In this document: positions 1 through 10,400 of the stretch, in pieces
How positions within the stretch are numbered: position 1 is the stretch's first letter
How the letters are laid out: each line of letters starts with the position of its first letter
DNA from: Metallyticus violacea
Taxonomy: Eukaryota > Arthropoda > Insecta > Mantodea > Metallyticidae
NCBI GenBank assembly: GCA_030762175.1
Contig: CM060840.1
Span: forward strand, 36,245,501-36,309,500
Length of the DNA: 64,000 bases
Direction of reading: 5' to 3'
The notes under the pieces: model-generated
What the model saw: the letters and a program-made list of their open reading frames with translations, nothing else
The model's database searches: none
Told to the model about the DNA's origin: nothing
Translations under genes and position numbers: made by a program

Positions 1-82
1 ACGAGTTTAGAGTAATATCTGAAAGACACAAAATATATGAAATTGTTACAAGGTGACTGCACGTTAGCTCTCCTCTTCTACA

Positions 83-367
83 GCTAAGGGTGGCCGAGCT
101 CTTTAAGGTATGGACTCGTGAGCGGGAGGTCTGGAATTCCAATCCCACCAGCACTGTCCATCCTGATTGAGGTTTTTCCAGTTTTCCTCAGCGCTAATAA
201 ATGGTAAATGTTAGGGAGACACCTTAAACCTAGGCCTTGAATGTTTCCTTCCTTAAAAAATCCTTTACCAATATATCATTTCATTTTATGTATCATCACT
301 GTTCACCGCCTGTAGTGACTTAGTAGTAAAAACGGCGTTCAACACTATTAAAAAAAAAAAAAAAAAG
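83..367 (+). mobile_element. tRNA-derived SINE, family 1, diverged copy
   Basis: The 5' head carries a pol III A-box-like motif (GGTGGCCGAGCTCTTTAAGG, about 87-106) and a degenerate B box (GGAATTCCAATCCCACC). It is followed by the family-1 body: a 'gttttcctcag' block, a 'ccttaaacctaggccttgaatg' type block, the 'aatatatcatttcat' block, a 3' block containing 'gtagtaaaaacggcg', and a poly-A tail. The same order of blocks recurs at 37650-37936. The tRNA head resembles a class II (Ser/Leu) tRNA. The B box has lost the invariant central CG, so this copy is probably not transcribed. A target-site duplication is only hinted at ('tcttcta' on both sides). Confidence 0.8.
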
Positions 368-847
368 TAAGATCTTCTAAAACTAACAACACTTAAGATA
401 TTTTGGGTTTCAATAAAATATATGCTGAATTATTTTAATTATTAAATATATAATAAATGAAAACGTAATGTGCTTAGCTATGTTACGAAAAGAGAGGCTG
501 AAACACATTTTTTTACCTAAATTTTTTTGATAACTACTTAAGTTACGGTAACACTCCCTGAGAAATGAAGACACGTTTCTCGGGATGTAGCTTTTTAAGA
601 TACTTATATTATCTTTGTAGACTACCTTATATTATAATATGTAAGGTTTTAGTTGGCACTGGCCTTTTAGACAGAAAAAGGAACATTTATTACACAGATA
701 ACACGATATCAACACTTGTAACAATAAGAAACACAGTAAACAATACCTGGAGAGAATGTAATAGTAACCAGTGGATGACAGAAAGCTGCTGCCAGAAAAG
801 TGCAGCAGAAAGAAGTGCCAACTTAAACATCACAGACTTTAATACCT
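368..847. other. AT-rich stretch with no recognised feature
   Basis: AT-rich sequence with short chance open frames only. I see no transposase motif, SINE box or exon-like segment here. Confidence 0.5.
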
Positions 848-912
848 TGTAAGATAAAAATTGACACGCGGTTGGGGGAGCATATATATTTTGTGTCAAT
901 TTTTATCTTACA
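848..912. repeat. Perfect 20-bp inverted repeat (hairpin)
   Basis: The arms 848-867 and 893-912 (TGTAAGATAAAAATTGACAC and its reverse complement) match perfectly and flank a 25-base loop. Pairing stops just outside and inside the arms. This is the size of a short terminal-inverted-repeat scar or a hairpin. No coding content is visible in the loop. Confidence 0.85.
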
Positions 913-1276
913 CACACAATTTTTATATACACACAAACACAGGCATACACATTGAATAATTGTCTCCGAAACATTGTATATTGGTGTGAAATAAATAATT
1001 TATTTCTGTGTATAAATGTACATAACAATTGCTGGTGGAATAATCAACTGTTTCAGCGAGATGGGCTGGTACTTGTACGGAATGACTACACTTGCGCTTA
1101 GGACATTTTTCTGCCTAGTGTCTGGTAAGGAAGCGAACCTTCTGAGAGGCTGAAACTCCTTGAAAATGGGAGGGGCCTCCACTGGTATCGAGGTGTTCTA
1201 TCTGCAAACAATTTAGGGATCATATCTGAGTCTGGTCTCAACGCTCCTGGATACTGTGGCTCAATGTTTCCCTCAC

Positions 1277-1429
1277 CTCATCTCTTCCTCTTCGTAGGCA
1301 GAAAGGCCCAGCCCTTAAGCAAAGCCTAAGTACCGAAATATATCCTCCGTCCGTAGCATTCAAACGCCTTCTGAAAACTCCCACAAACTCTCCGTCATTC
1401 TCCAGAACAAAATGGAGCACAAAGCCATG
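1277..1429 (-). other. Candidate internal exon, 51 codons, unrecognised
   Basis: On the minus strand an open segment of exactly 51 codons runs from an acceptor-like site (…aaacacag, just above 1429) to a donor-like site (gag|gtgagg, just below 1277). It lies in a locally GC-richer stretch (about 1040-1430). The translated segment includes GEFVGVFRRRLNATDGGYIS and is basic with a Cys-containing end. I do not recognise a family. Phase and length are compatible with a symmetric exon, but a single short open frame with plausible splice dinucleotides is weak evidence. It could equally be a chance frame in an old transposon. Confidence 0.18.
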
Positions 1430-1975
1430 CTGTGTTTTAACAGTTTATTAAAAGAAACTGGACTAATATAAACGTTAATATTTGTTGTAATTTTTGTGAA
1501 TTCATCTTCAAAATTGTTACAATATAACACATCATATAATTATGAGCACTTATACACTCAATGTGCAATATTTACGTATCAAGTAAGTAATTTCAAAAAT
1601 GTTCGAACATTACAACGCTACTACTCATATATGAACTTTCACTTAAACAAAAAACAGACAAAAAGCACGTAGTCTCAGGAGATAAAGCAACTGGAAATAG
1701 TCCACCAAGAGTTAAGAACTAAGTCGTGGTTTAGCAGCGGGAATATAATATGATCTCTCCGTATTAAGTAAATATTTGCGAAATTAATTACATATAAATT
1801 CTTGATGTTAACAATTTCAATCTTTCTTACTACTCTCCAAAAAGTTTCTATCCTAGATATTAGGCGATAGTGCGCATAGCAACCGCTATTACGTTTGCTA
1901 GTTCCTAAGATCTGTATCATTAGGATATAGTAGAAACTTCCAATGATGCTATATAAGTTTAAACGCTTTTAAAAA
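1430..1975. other. AT-rich stretch with no recognised feature
   Basis: Low-complexity AT-rich DNA. The short open frames here do not resemble known domains. Confidence 0.5.
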
Positions 1976-2430
1976 TTAATTCTGCCAAAAGTAAGGCCTT
2001 TAATAAGAATTATAACTTTACAAATTAAAATAGCCCTAAAGTGCACAAAATTGTCTTACTAGAGTATATAAAAACATTGCTAAAAGTGTTATTGTTAAAC
2101 TTTAAACGACTATGAAATATTATAGAAAAAGATATACTCTAAAAGTGAAATGTATATCAAACTGGTTCAATATTTTGTGTAACAGCAATCCAAAGCTCTA
2201 AAAAAGTTTTTGATTCTGCCGAAAGTAAGGTTTTTAACAAGAATTATAGCTTTACAAATTAAAAATAGCCCTAAAGTCGGGGAAAAAAATTACTTGAGTG
2301 TTTAAAAACACCGCAGAAAATTGTATTGTTAAACTTTAAACGCCTTAAAATTATTATAGAAAAAAAATATTGCAAAAGTGAAATTAAAGTCAAATTGGTC
2401 CACTATCTTCACAGAAAAATAATTACAGAA
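1976..2430. repeat. Diverged tandem duplication, about 234-bp unit, two copies
   Basis: Copy one (about 1976-2200) and copy two (about 2210-2430) share a series of matching blocks in the same order: 'tctgccaaaagtaagg'/'tctgccgaaagtaagg', 'aagaattataactttacaaa', 'atagccctaaagt', 'attgttaaactttaaacg', and 'aaagtgaaat…tcaaa.tggt'. The offset between matching blocks is about 234 bp. There are many substitutions and small indels, so the duplication is old. No open frame spans either unit. It may be the start of a satellite or part of an unrecognised element. Confidence 0.8.
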
Positions 2431-2595
2431 GGCCCACTGAGAGTAAGGAAAGCCTACGTTTAATAAATGTCTTTTATTTGTATTTAAAACGTAGATTGTT
2501 GCTTATTTCAAATTTGTATTGTCTACGATTTATATTGCAATTCCCTCCTCTTTTTGTTTAATTTCTGAATAGTGTAAAGCTATAAATAAATTATA

Positions 2596-2640
2596 TTTAT
2601 TATTATTATTATTATTATTATTGTTGTTGTTGTTGTTGCT
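2596..2640. repeat. (TTA)n(TTG)n compound microsatellite
   Basis: About nine TTA units run directly into about six TTG units. Confidence 0.9.
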
Positions 2641-3063
2641 ATAATAAAACATCTATTTATGCTTTTCAATTTAGACATTCTTGTTTAATACAAAGACAGG
2701 CAATAAAACGCAGGAAAAGCGATGAAATGCAACAACCTGTTTCCTAAAACGTTCTCCTATCTTTGCTGTTAGAATGTGAACTGCTGTGAGCACAAATGAA
2801 ATATTTTTTGAGTTCGAAAAGTTGAGATCCCAGTTAGATTTCAAAAAGCCAAAATAATTTAATTGCACATTCTTGCGTCTAATATTTTTTCGTAATCTTT
2901 AATGTTTCATTACATTAACTGGATATGAACATCTTGATACAGAAATAAATATTTATATATCGCAACAAAAACAGTATTAATACTCCACAAGAAAAATAAG
3001 CTGTAAATAATACTTTTTTTTTTTTTTTTACAGCTTTGTGGATGCTTTGAATGATATTACAGT

Positions 3064-3106
3064 CAACCTTTTTTAGCTCAATGAGCCATTGAGTTAAAAA
3101 AGGTTG
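3064..3106. repeat. Tight hairpin: 20-bp arms, 3-base loop
   Basis: Arms 3064-3083 and 3087-3106 pair at 19 of 20 positions around the loop 'agc' (CAACCTTTTTTAGCTCAATG against its partner). Just upstream is a long T-tract ending in an acceptor-like 'acag' (about 3014-3033). The function, if any, is unknown. Confidence 0.75.
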
Positions 3107-5099
3107 TTCATCCAATTTATAAGACTGACACATCTTTTGCTAATGGGTATTATCCATGAAAAACAAAAAGATTACATGGAATCCTGCTGCAGACTTTGCT
3201 TGCTCGAATTCTATTTCACGCTAAAATGGTCCCCCCCCCCTCTGCCAATTCAATTAATAGAAGCAAGTTCATTTACCTTTCTGGAACCGTGAAAGCGATG
3301 GATGGTTTTCTTCTGTTGATGGTCTCTGGTTGACCTTGTATCATGACGCAACAGTGCCGAGTAGGTTGGTCGAAATCAATGTCTTAGCACCAAAAAGAAA
3401 AGGAACATCAGATTACACCAAGCTTGAAAAACAATTAATCATTTTCTTCGTGTTGGATCCCACGATGGCCGAAGTCAGTTCTGTTTAGCTTTCGTACCGA
3501 TAAGGTGTATTTGTGTTCAGAGACTTACTAATTGAAGTACTTAGAAGCTAAGACGACTAACCCCACTTTTGATAATTGTGCAACTGCTAAGTTGGCAGAA
3601 TAACAAAAAAAAATGTGTGCTTTCCAAGATCAATGTGATTTATTTCATAGTTCAATTACAAGCAGGCACTATATTATATCCTTGACTAAAAATGACTGTG
3701 TGCATCTTTCAGGAACTTTTATCAGTAACTTTTCTGTTATATGCTCTTTGAGCGCTATAATGAAGGTGTGAACTTTTGTGACTGTTAATAATAGTTACCT
3801 TGTTTAATAACATGCTAACGAGCTTTTCTGTAAACTGAATACTTTCAGTAAGAAACATTCTCATATAAACATTGATGATGACGATAATAGACTATGCCTG
3901 AATACACAGATATATCTTTAAATCAAAATCATACTAAAGCATACCTAAATAAATTTAAGAATTATCAGAAGCAATCCTATTTCCAAATTATTTATCGTTG
4001 ACTGTCGGCGAACTTGGTTCAAAAATGGTTTTCTAACTTTCAGCAATACTCACCAGATGAAGAATATTTTTGAACAATTCACTTATGAATTATGTCCAGT
4101 TGATATGTAATAGGACGAGAACTGAAGTTTATAAATATTGTCGGCTTACAGGGAATAAGGATGGAAGAGAAAAGAAAAAAGGAATTACAGTACAGTATAG
4201 ACAAAGTATGTACATTTGTAAATCAAGATTCACCAAACCTCTTGGTGATAAAATTAGTTATTTTTTTTTATGTCTCTCCTGTTTTATTTGTGCAACGAAA
4301 ACATCCCGGCAGAGACATCAGATCATAAGTTTCGTTTCCGGTATAGGCATTCTGACCAGGGTTTTATTTTTATTTTCTTAATAACAAATGCAGTCTCAAA
4401 CACTTGTAAAATCAAGACTATGATCGAAAAACAATTAGAGAAAGGCATAGAGTATAAGTGACTGCTGTGACACAATCCTTTTTACGTATAGTAAAACTTT
4501 GAGTGCTTTTTATAGAACAATTCCTCATAAAATTCTTTATGTTATGAAAAATTAGACAAAAGAATTTCTGAGAAGCAATAAAGCATAAAGATCATCCTCC
4601 TCTGTGCACATACTCAAATTCGGAAGATGTGTTTTAAAGAAGTACCATCAGAAGTTTTTGCTACACAAATTTCCTGGTAAAATGAAATAAAAGTTGAAAT
4701 GGTTTAGCTTCCTTATCATTACTTAAGCATATGCGTAAAGTGGCACTGTTGAGGTGAAAATAAAACGTTTTCAGTTAAAGATTGCAACTTTTAACGTTTT
4801 TCATCAAGAATTTCTAGAACATCCTGTTGGTGGTCGTAGAGTTCTTGAATTTAAAAGTTAATAACTCAGCCTCTGTTTATGTTTTTGACGCCAGCTTTTA
4901 ATAGACGTTGGTATAAATTCAGTATTTGCTCAAAATTACATCATACGCATTTAACTGAGCTAACAATGGCAGTAACCGCTTTCTGGATGTCAGCAATTAT
5001 AATGTATAGCTTTAACAGCATCTATTTCGTTATCCTTGACTCAAAAGCCTTCTTGATAGATAAGATCACAATATGACGCTTGATGAACCATTATCCTTG
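3107..5099. other. No gene recognised
   Basis: AT-rich sequence with a C-run near 3231-3241 and only short open frames (the longest about 100 codons, 4070-4381 +), which have no recognisable domain, are rich in Arg/Lys/Cys by chance and have no splice context. Confidence 0.5.
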
Positions 5100-5299
5100 G
5101 ACCCGTGACGTTCCTAAAACCTGTGTGGGGAGTGAGAGGAAGTAAGTGCATGACATATGGCTGCATCCTGTTGCCAGGCCTATTGATATATCGATCCTAG
5201 CACGTTAACCCACATAAACCCCACTTGTCCCCAGATCCGTTGAGGGATTCAAGTGCAGAAGGCAGAGGACAGGTAGGTTCGGCTAATTGATGGCCGTGC

Positions 5300-5520
5300 A
5301 GGCAGAACAGCGGGTGTTCCAGATATTCGTCATTATAATCCAATTATTGAATTAGATTGTGTGTATTTGGAAGCACGTGAACGGGGTGCGGCCACAAGGG
5401 CGGGGCGAAAGACATTTTTATAAATCCCATAAGGCGGCCCTGTGAAAACCTTGAGTCTCTTCGTCGCATTCGCAGTTAGTACAAGGTAGTACACCGCGCC
5501 CTTACTTACGAATGCTGTTT
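5300..5520 (+). promoter_or_regulatory. Candidate core promoter / 5' exon region
   Basis: This GC-richer island (5100-5520) within AT-rich flanks contains a TATA-box-like TATAAAT at 5419-5425, a GC-rich block just upstream (gcggccacaagggcggggcg) and a further GC-rich block just downstream. About 85 bases on, a short ATG frame (5512 onward) reads MLFIPKEQ and meets 'gtaacc', which could be read as a stop in frame or as a splice donor. Many insect cuticle and secreted-protein genes have such a tiny first coding exon, but nothing downstream can be linked to it. This is an inference from composition and spacing only. Confidence 0.2.
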
Positions 5521-6083
5521 ATACCAAAGGAACAGTAACCTTTTAGGAATTACAATCAGAAATAAAAGGGGTATGGGAGAAGGAAGCATATGTAAATGCA
5601 ATGACAGGAGAAGACAGAACGGCTAAGGCCTGGATGAGCCTCGCTAGAGGAAAGCTCAAAAAATTACGGACGAAACAGGCGAAGAAATGTGTCCTATGTG
5701 TGGTAAAAGGGAATTTGGGTAAGTGTTCTTGCAGAATGTGAAGCTAAAGAGTGCTGGAGGTTGCATATTCCCTCCGAAAACTTTGAGAGGTCGAGAAGGA
5801 GTAGGGTAGCATGTCTCAATTTGGAATTGGGTAAGAATAATTGGTAGGGGCTATGTAAATGTATTAGGAAGATAAGAAGAACAACAGAATGCCTTTGGCT
5901 AGAGAAGACATAACATATAATGTATCTATATATTTCAATGTACTTATATTGGTTTATATACATATGTGTGTGTGTATGTGTGTGTTGAATTGCGTATTGC
6001 TCTTGTTTAATGTCATGTAATGACAAATGTAAAATGCTTATTAATGGAATAATTTTAATCCTGTCATTTTTGTTTGTTTGTTT
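5521..6083. other. No gene recognised; short TG/GT tract
   Basis: Contains an alternating tg/ta tract at about 5960-5988. The minus-strand frame across 5694-6026 is driven partly by this tract (a His-Thr run) and is not credible as a gene. Confidence 0.5.
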
Positions 6084-6386
6084 AAATAGTGTTTAACGCC
6101 CGTTTTAACTACAGGGGGATCACATGCAGTGGACACTGGTGATACATGAGATGAAATAATAAACGAGAAAGGCGTTTTTATTTTTTAAGGAAAGAAAGGT
6201 TCCAGGTCTAAATTTAGGGTACCTCCATTCCATTTACCATTATGAGAACTGGGGAAAACATAGAAAAAAGGGGTAATCCCTTGGGATTCGATTTCCCCTA
6301 TGACTGTAATAGTCCTAGATGAAATCAAACCCCAGACCTCCCGCTCACAGGTCCGTGCCTTAACGACCCTGGCCACCCGTGGCGGT
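6084..6386 (-). mobile_element. tRNA-derived SINE, family 1
   Basis: This is the reverse complement of the family-1 layout. The 3' block ('aaatagtgtttaacgcccgt') is at the left, then the 'taaatttagggtacctcc' body block, then the tRNA-like head near 6330-6386 with 'gacctcccgctcac' and 'ggccacccgtggcgg'. The B-box region (about 6325-6340) is degenerate. The body is interrupted by A/G-rich sequence around 6255-6290. The copy is full length or nearly so, diverged and probably inactive. Confidence 0.85.
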
Positions 6387-7081
6387 TCTTTCCATCATGA
6401 TTAGCGGAAGGGTTATTTTCTAAATGACCAGTGTTTTTATGTATGTAAATCTATGGATTTCTGTTTTTTCTCCCAACATTTCCTTTGTGTAAATAGGATC
6501 ACGAACGGTATAACTGAACCCGTAGTATTTACTTTATGTAGCCGGAAGCCATTATTAAAATATATACACTTACACTTACCCAAACTTACTTCCTTACTTC
6601 CAAATACTCACAGCAGAATGAACATGAAGCCTGAGGCCTCTCAGTAAAACTTTCTAAATATTATTGTTACCTGTATCATCTTTCACCAGATTCTTCTATT
6701 TACCTTCGCATTACCAATTAGGGTATTCTGTTTGCGTCAGGCTAAATGAGTTATTACAGAAACTTGTGGTTTTGTGACTTTGTTTATTACCTTTTTTTAG
6801 TTACAACAGTAATATCATTTAAATGTCAATTGGGGAAGTAAGATGTCTTAATGCTATGGTTTCTTACTCTTCTGTTATTACTTACACCATTGTTGACTCA
6901 AATGTTAGCCTCAGTCCTCTTGAAATAACACACCAACTTACAACGATGCAAGAGATTTTATTTATGTTATTTCTATGGTTTACATACAAAATGCTTGTTT
7001 AAACTCTGCGTTCTGGCATCCTATATTTATATAAATTCCTAAACACTTAAGAAGAAAAGTTGATGTTCAATTAGGAATACC
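6387..7081. other. AT-rich stretch with no recognised feature
   Basis: Only short chance open frames are seen. Confidence 0.5.
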
Positions 7082-7480
7082 AAGCGGTCTGGCTTAGGGG
7101 GTAATGCTTGGGATTCGCATTTGGGAGGTTCCAGGCTCAAATCTCTTGGGAACTGTTCATACTGTCCTTGGGTGTTTTCCATTTCCCTCGATTGCTTAGG
7201 CGAGTGCTGAAATGGGTCTTTGCTTTCCACAAATCTTCCGTTTTCCCATTTGGTTGGCTCTGTTGCCTGGTCGAAAGTGTCAGGCGAGATGGGCTGATGA
7301 TGTAAGTGGTGCTTCAGAAAGGTGTCTTCCCCGGCATCTGATATGTAAAGCGGTTCTTCTAATGCACTCGAACTTCTTGGAGGGGGAAGTGCTGCGTCCA
7401 ATCTAGAAACTGTTCGGGTCTTACCGTTCTTTATTCTGGCCTCTCGATGTCTCCCTCGCTTCATCCCTTACTCCCAAAAT
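7082..7480 (+). mobile_element. Probable tRNA-headed SINE, distinct family
   Basis: The head has a tRNA-like run with an A-box-like 'tggcttagggggtaatgctt' and a B-box-like 'ggttccaggctcaaatctc' about 40 bases later, matching pol III promoter spacing. The body that follows (about 7150-7480) is GC-richer than its surroundings and contains 'gcgagatgggctgatgatg'. No poly-A tail or target-site duplication is clear. The open frames that overlap on both strands (7039-7464 - and 7212-7406 +) are best explained as chance frames in this GC-richer repeat. The 3' boundary is uncertain. Confidence 0.45.
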
Positions 7481-10400
7481 TTTCTCAACTGGGAGCGTAG
7501 GTACAAGTTTGGGTAACAAATTTATAGCCAGCCCCCAAAACAAGGGTGACGGAGGAGTTATAATATTTTCAATATCAATAAATGACGCAAAAATCAGTAC
7601 AACAACAAATAATATTTGCATTGTGGAATTAAGATCAAAGCAAAGAAAAAGAAAGGGAAAAGAAATGAAAACATACCACGTTCTTTTTTTTTTTCTGTGT
7701 AAGAGAAAAAATAAAAGAGAAAATAAACGATGCAGATAAATGAGCACAATAAAACTCATAGACGAGTTTGAAGATGGGAAAAGCAATGGGAAGATAAAAA
7801 TAAAGAAATAACAAGAGCTAAAGCTGATGTTATTCTCTCGGTTTTAAATTTCAAAACTTTCTTCCAGCTGCAATTCAACAATCAGCCACTATCTAGCGAT
7901 CGATTTTCAACCATGGCATGGCATGGCAAACAGCTTAACCTGAATTATCGCTGCTCAGCAAAGGTTTACCAAGAATTTTCTTTTGTAAATTCCAAGTGAA
8001 CGATGCAACATTTTTCTTTTCATATTTTTTAATCACCACAGACATCGCCACGCAAGGTTTCGATAAACTAAACGATACCGTAAAATACTTCAAAAGAAAG
8101 ATAAAAATAAAGAAATATGCAATTATCAGACTTAAGTTATCGCGGGAAAATAAGAAGAAAGGCATCCCAAGCTAACTGCTGACATTTGCCTTGATTTCGT
8201 AAATCGCGATAATCTTCAGTGCTAATAAAAATAGCAACACTCCCAGCACCCTATGCGATGCTGGTCGAAGGAGATGACAGAAGATAAGGTAGAAGTCTAC
8301 TAACATTCCCTGGAATTGTCTAAACACTTAATGTTACAAGACCCCGTAGCAAACTGTCCAGCGTTTATATGTACGATGTTAAACTGTTGCGACGTTGTGT
8401 CTGTCGGTATGTGCAGGAAAAAGATAAATTTCAACCCCTCCCAATGACTTACGTCCTTTTCCCGTGATTTACGATGCTTTTTTTTCCCCCCTTTCCTTCC
8501 CATTTTCCCCCCATGTAAGCCTAGTCTAACAACAGCCTCTTTCTTTCCTTCTTTTCCTTTCGTGTCAAAACAAAGCGCACTCAACAAACGGGTAGCTCAG
8601 AGGAAGTTAATACCACCATGAACAAATTACTTTAACCACCAATCCTTCCTTGCATTTATGTCAGATTTTTAGATTCATAAACTTAGTGTTGTTGACTTCT
8701 TTTGAATTAACGTATTTTTTGAATTTGTACAAATCTCATTTCGGAACTGCATTAAGGTAAATGCATTTTAAAATATTAGTCTTGTATTGTTAATATTATT
8801 AAAAGATAAAATCTCGTAATTTTCAACATTTTGATTCTACAGAAGATGGTGGGGGAAAAAATAACCCAAGCTTAAATTAATTAATCGATCTTGTTATAAA
8901 TCCATTGCATTTAAAATTGTTAACGAGGACATTTAATATTGTTTTAAAATCACGAGCAGCTATCATTGGGTTTATTTTCTCAATCAGCTTATTAAAAAAT
9001 ACACCAAATTATGTATGTTAAAACTGTACTATACCACACTTTTTTATTTTCTTCCGCTCGCTAGAAGTGATGCAGTTACCTTTGAAATTGAAATCTAATA
9101 ATGATGTACGTTATAAACAAATAACAAATGAAAGAAGACCTTAAGAAAAGTATAAGAAAATAACATTAAAACGATTTTAAGAGGAAAGCTGAAATCCAGA
9201 AATACTAGGAAAAACACAAAGAAAAGGATGAAAATAGAAATAGAAGAACAAGAAGAAGAGGAAATAGGAGAAAAGTCGAGGAGATGAAGGTGATGAATAG
9301 AACGGGGAAAATCTCAAATTGGAATGTGAAGATTAAGGAAGAAAATGACTAAAAGAAGATAATGTGAAAAAGATTTGAAGGGACAATGAAATAGAAAGAA
9401 GAAAAGAGAAATAAGAGGAGACAAACGAGAATAAGAGAATGAGAAGAGACGTATAGGCGACATGCAATTAGTAAACTGAAGCCGGAATATTAAGCAATAG
9501 TGCTTTAAGAGAGAGGAATGCTGTTGGTTCTTAATCAAATGTGCAAGCGGCATTTAATGAAACGACTTGAGTATTATGATCTTGGTTTCGAGAGCTCTGC
9601 ATCATAAATGTAGTACCTAGGTGCTTGTGATAGACTAAACGTTTGTCAAGTACGAGGGAAAGAGAGACTGTTGATGGTTTTTCTACGTGGGTACGTTCAG
9701 CGCGTCGTTTTGCTTGAGTTGTACTTCTTTTGAGTGTGTGAGAACATGTTCCTAAAACAGAGATAGAGAGAACGGGAGAAAGGGACAGGAAAACTGCTTT
9801 GAAGTGGTTCTGTTTCACCGTCTAAATTAATGGTGATTTTCTGGGCTTTGAAGTGTTTGGTGAGATATTTCAAGTCACTGCCGTGCTTCAATAATTGGAA
9901 TGACATTTCCCTTTCCTGTGTTTATGCTTGTAGAGGAGCTGGTCTGAATTCTTGTCTTTGACGTACAAAGGATCTCGAGGGCCCTTTTCTTTTTTGTGTT
10001 ATTTATCATTATTTGTACTGGCTTGAGTCTGGAAAGAATTGCCTAATCTCCTGCAAGAAAGCAAACACATATTTAATATTATAAAGAGCAGAGAAGCAGG
10101 AACGGCTATAAAAGAGGACGCTGATACTCGAGGGTCAACAGATGAAGAGTCTTCTGGTTATAAATACAGCCCACAAAGCGAGCGCAAAAGAAACCGGCGG
10201 CTTGCATAACGTGCCGCACAACACAGAAATAACTCATTCCATGTATAACGAGACATGTCACGAAGTCTCTGAGGAAAACAGATGCGCATACCAAGTATAC
10301 CTAGTAAAATAATTTAATTTATTGCCCTCGTGATTTAATTATAACACAAGGTGAGACAAAACTACAAAGAACTAGATGATTTAGAACTGATCCTCTTGTA

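Noticed and set aside
3001..3034. Strong splice acceptor (T-tract plus acag)
   Set aside because: No open frame or donor follows; the T-run is probably a homopolymer.
7039..7464. 141-codon minus-strand frame as a gene
   Set aside because: It lies antisense to a probable SINE in a GC-richer patch; its Pro/Arg/Glu-rich translation has no recognisable family and no splice context.
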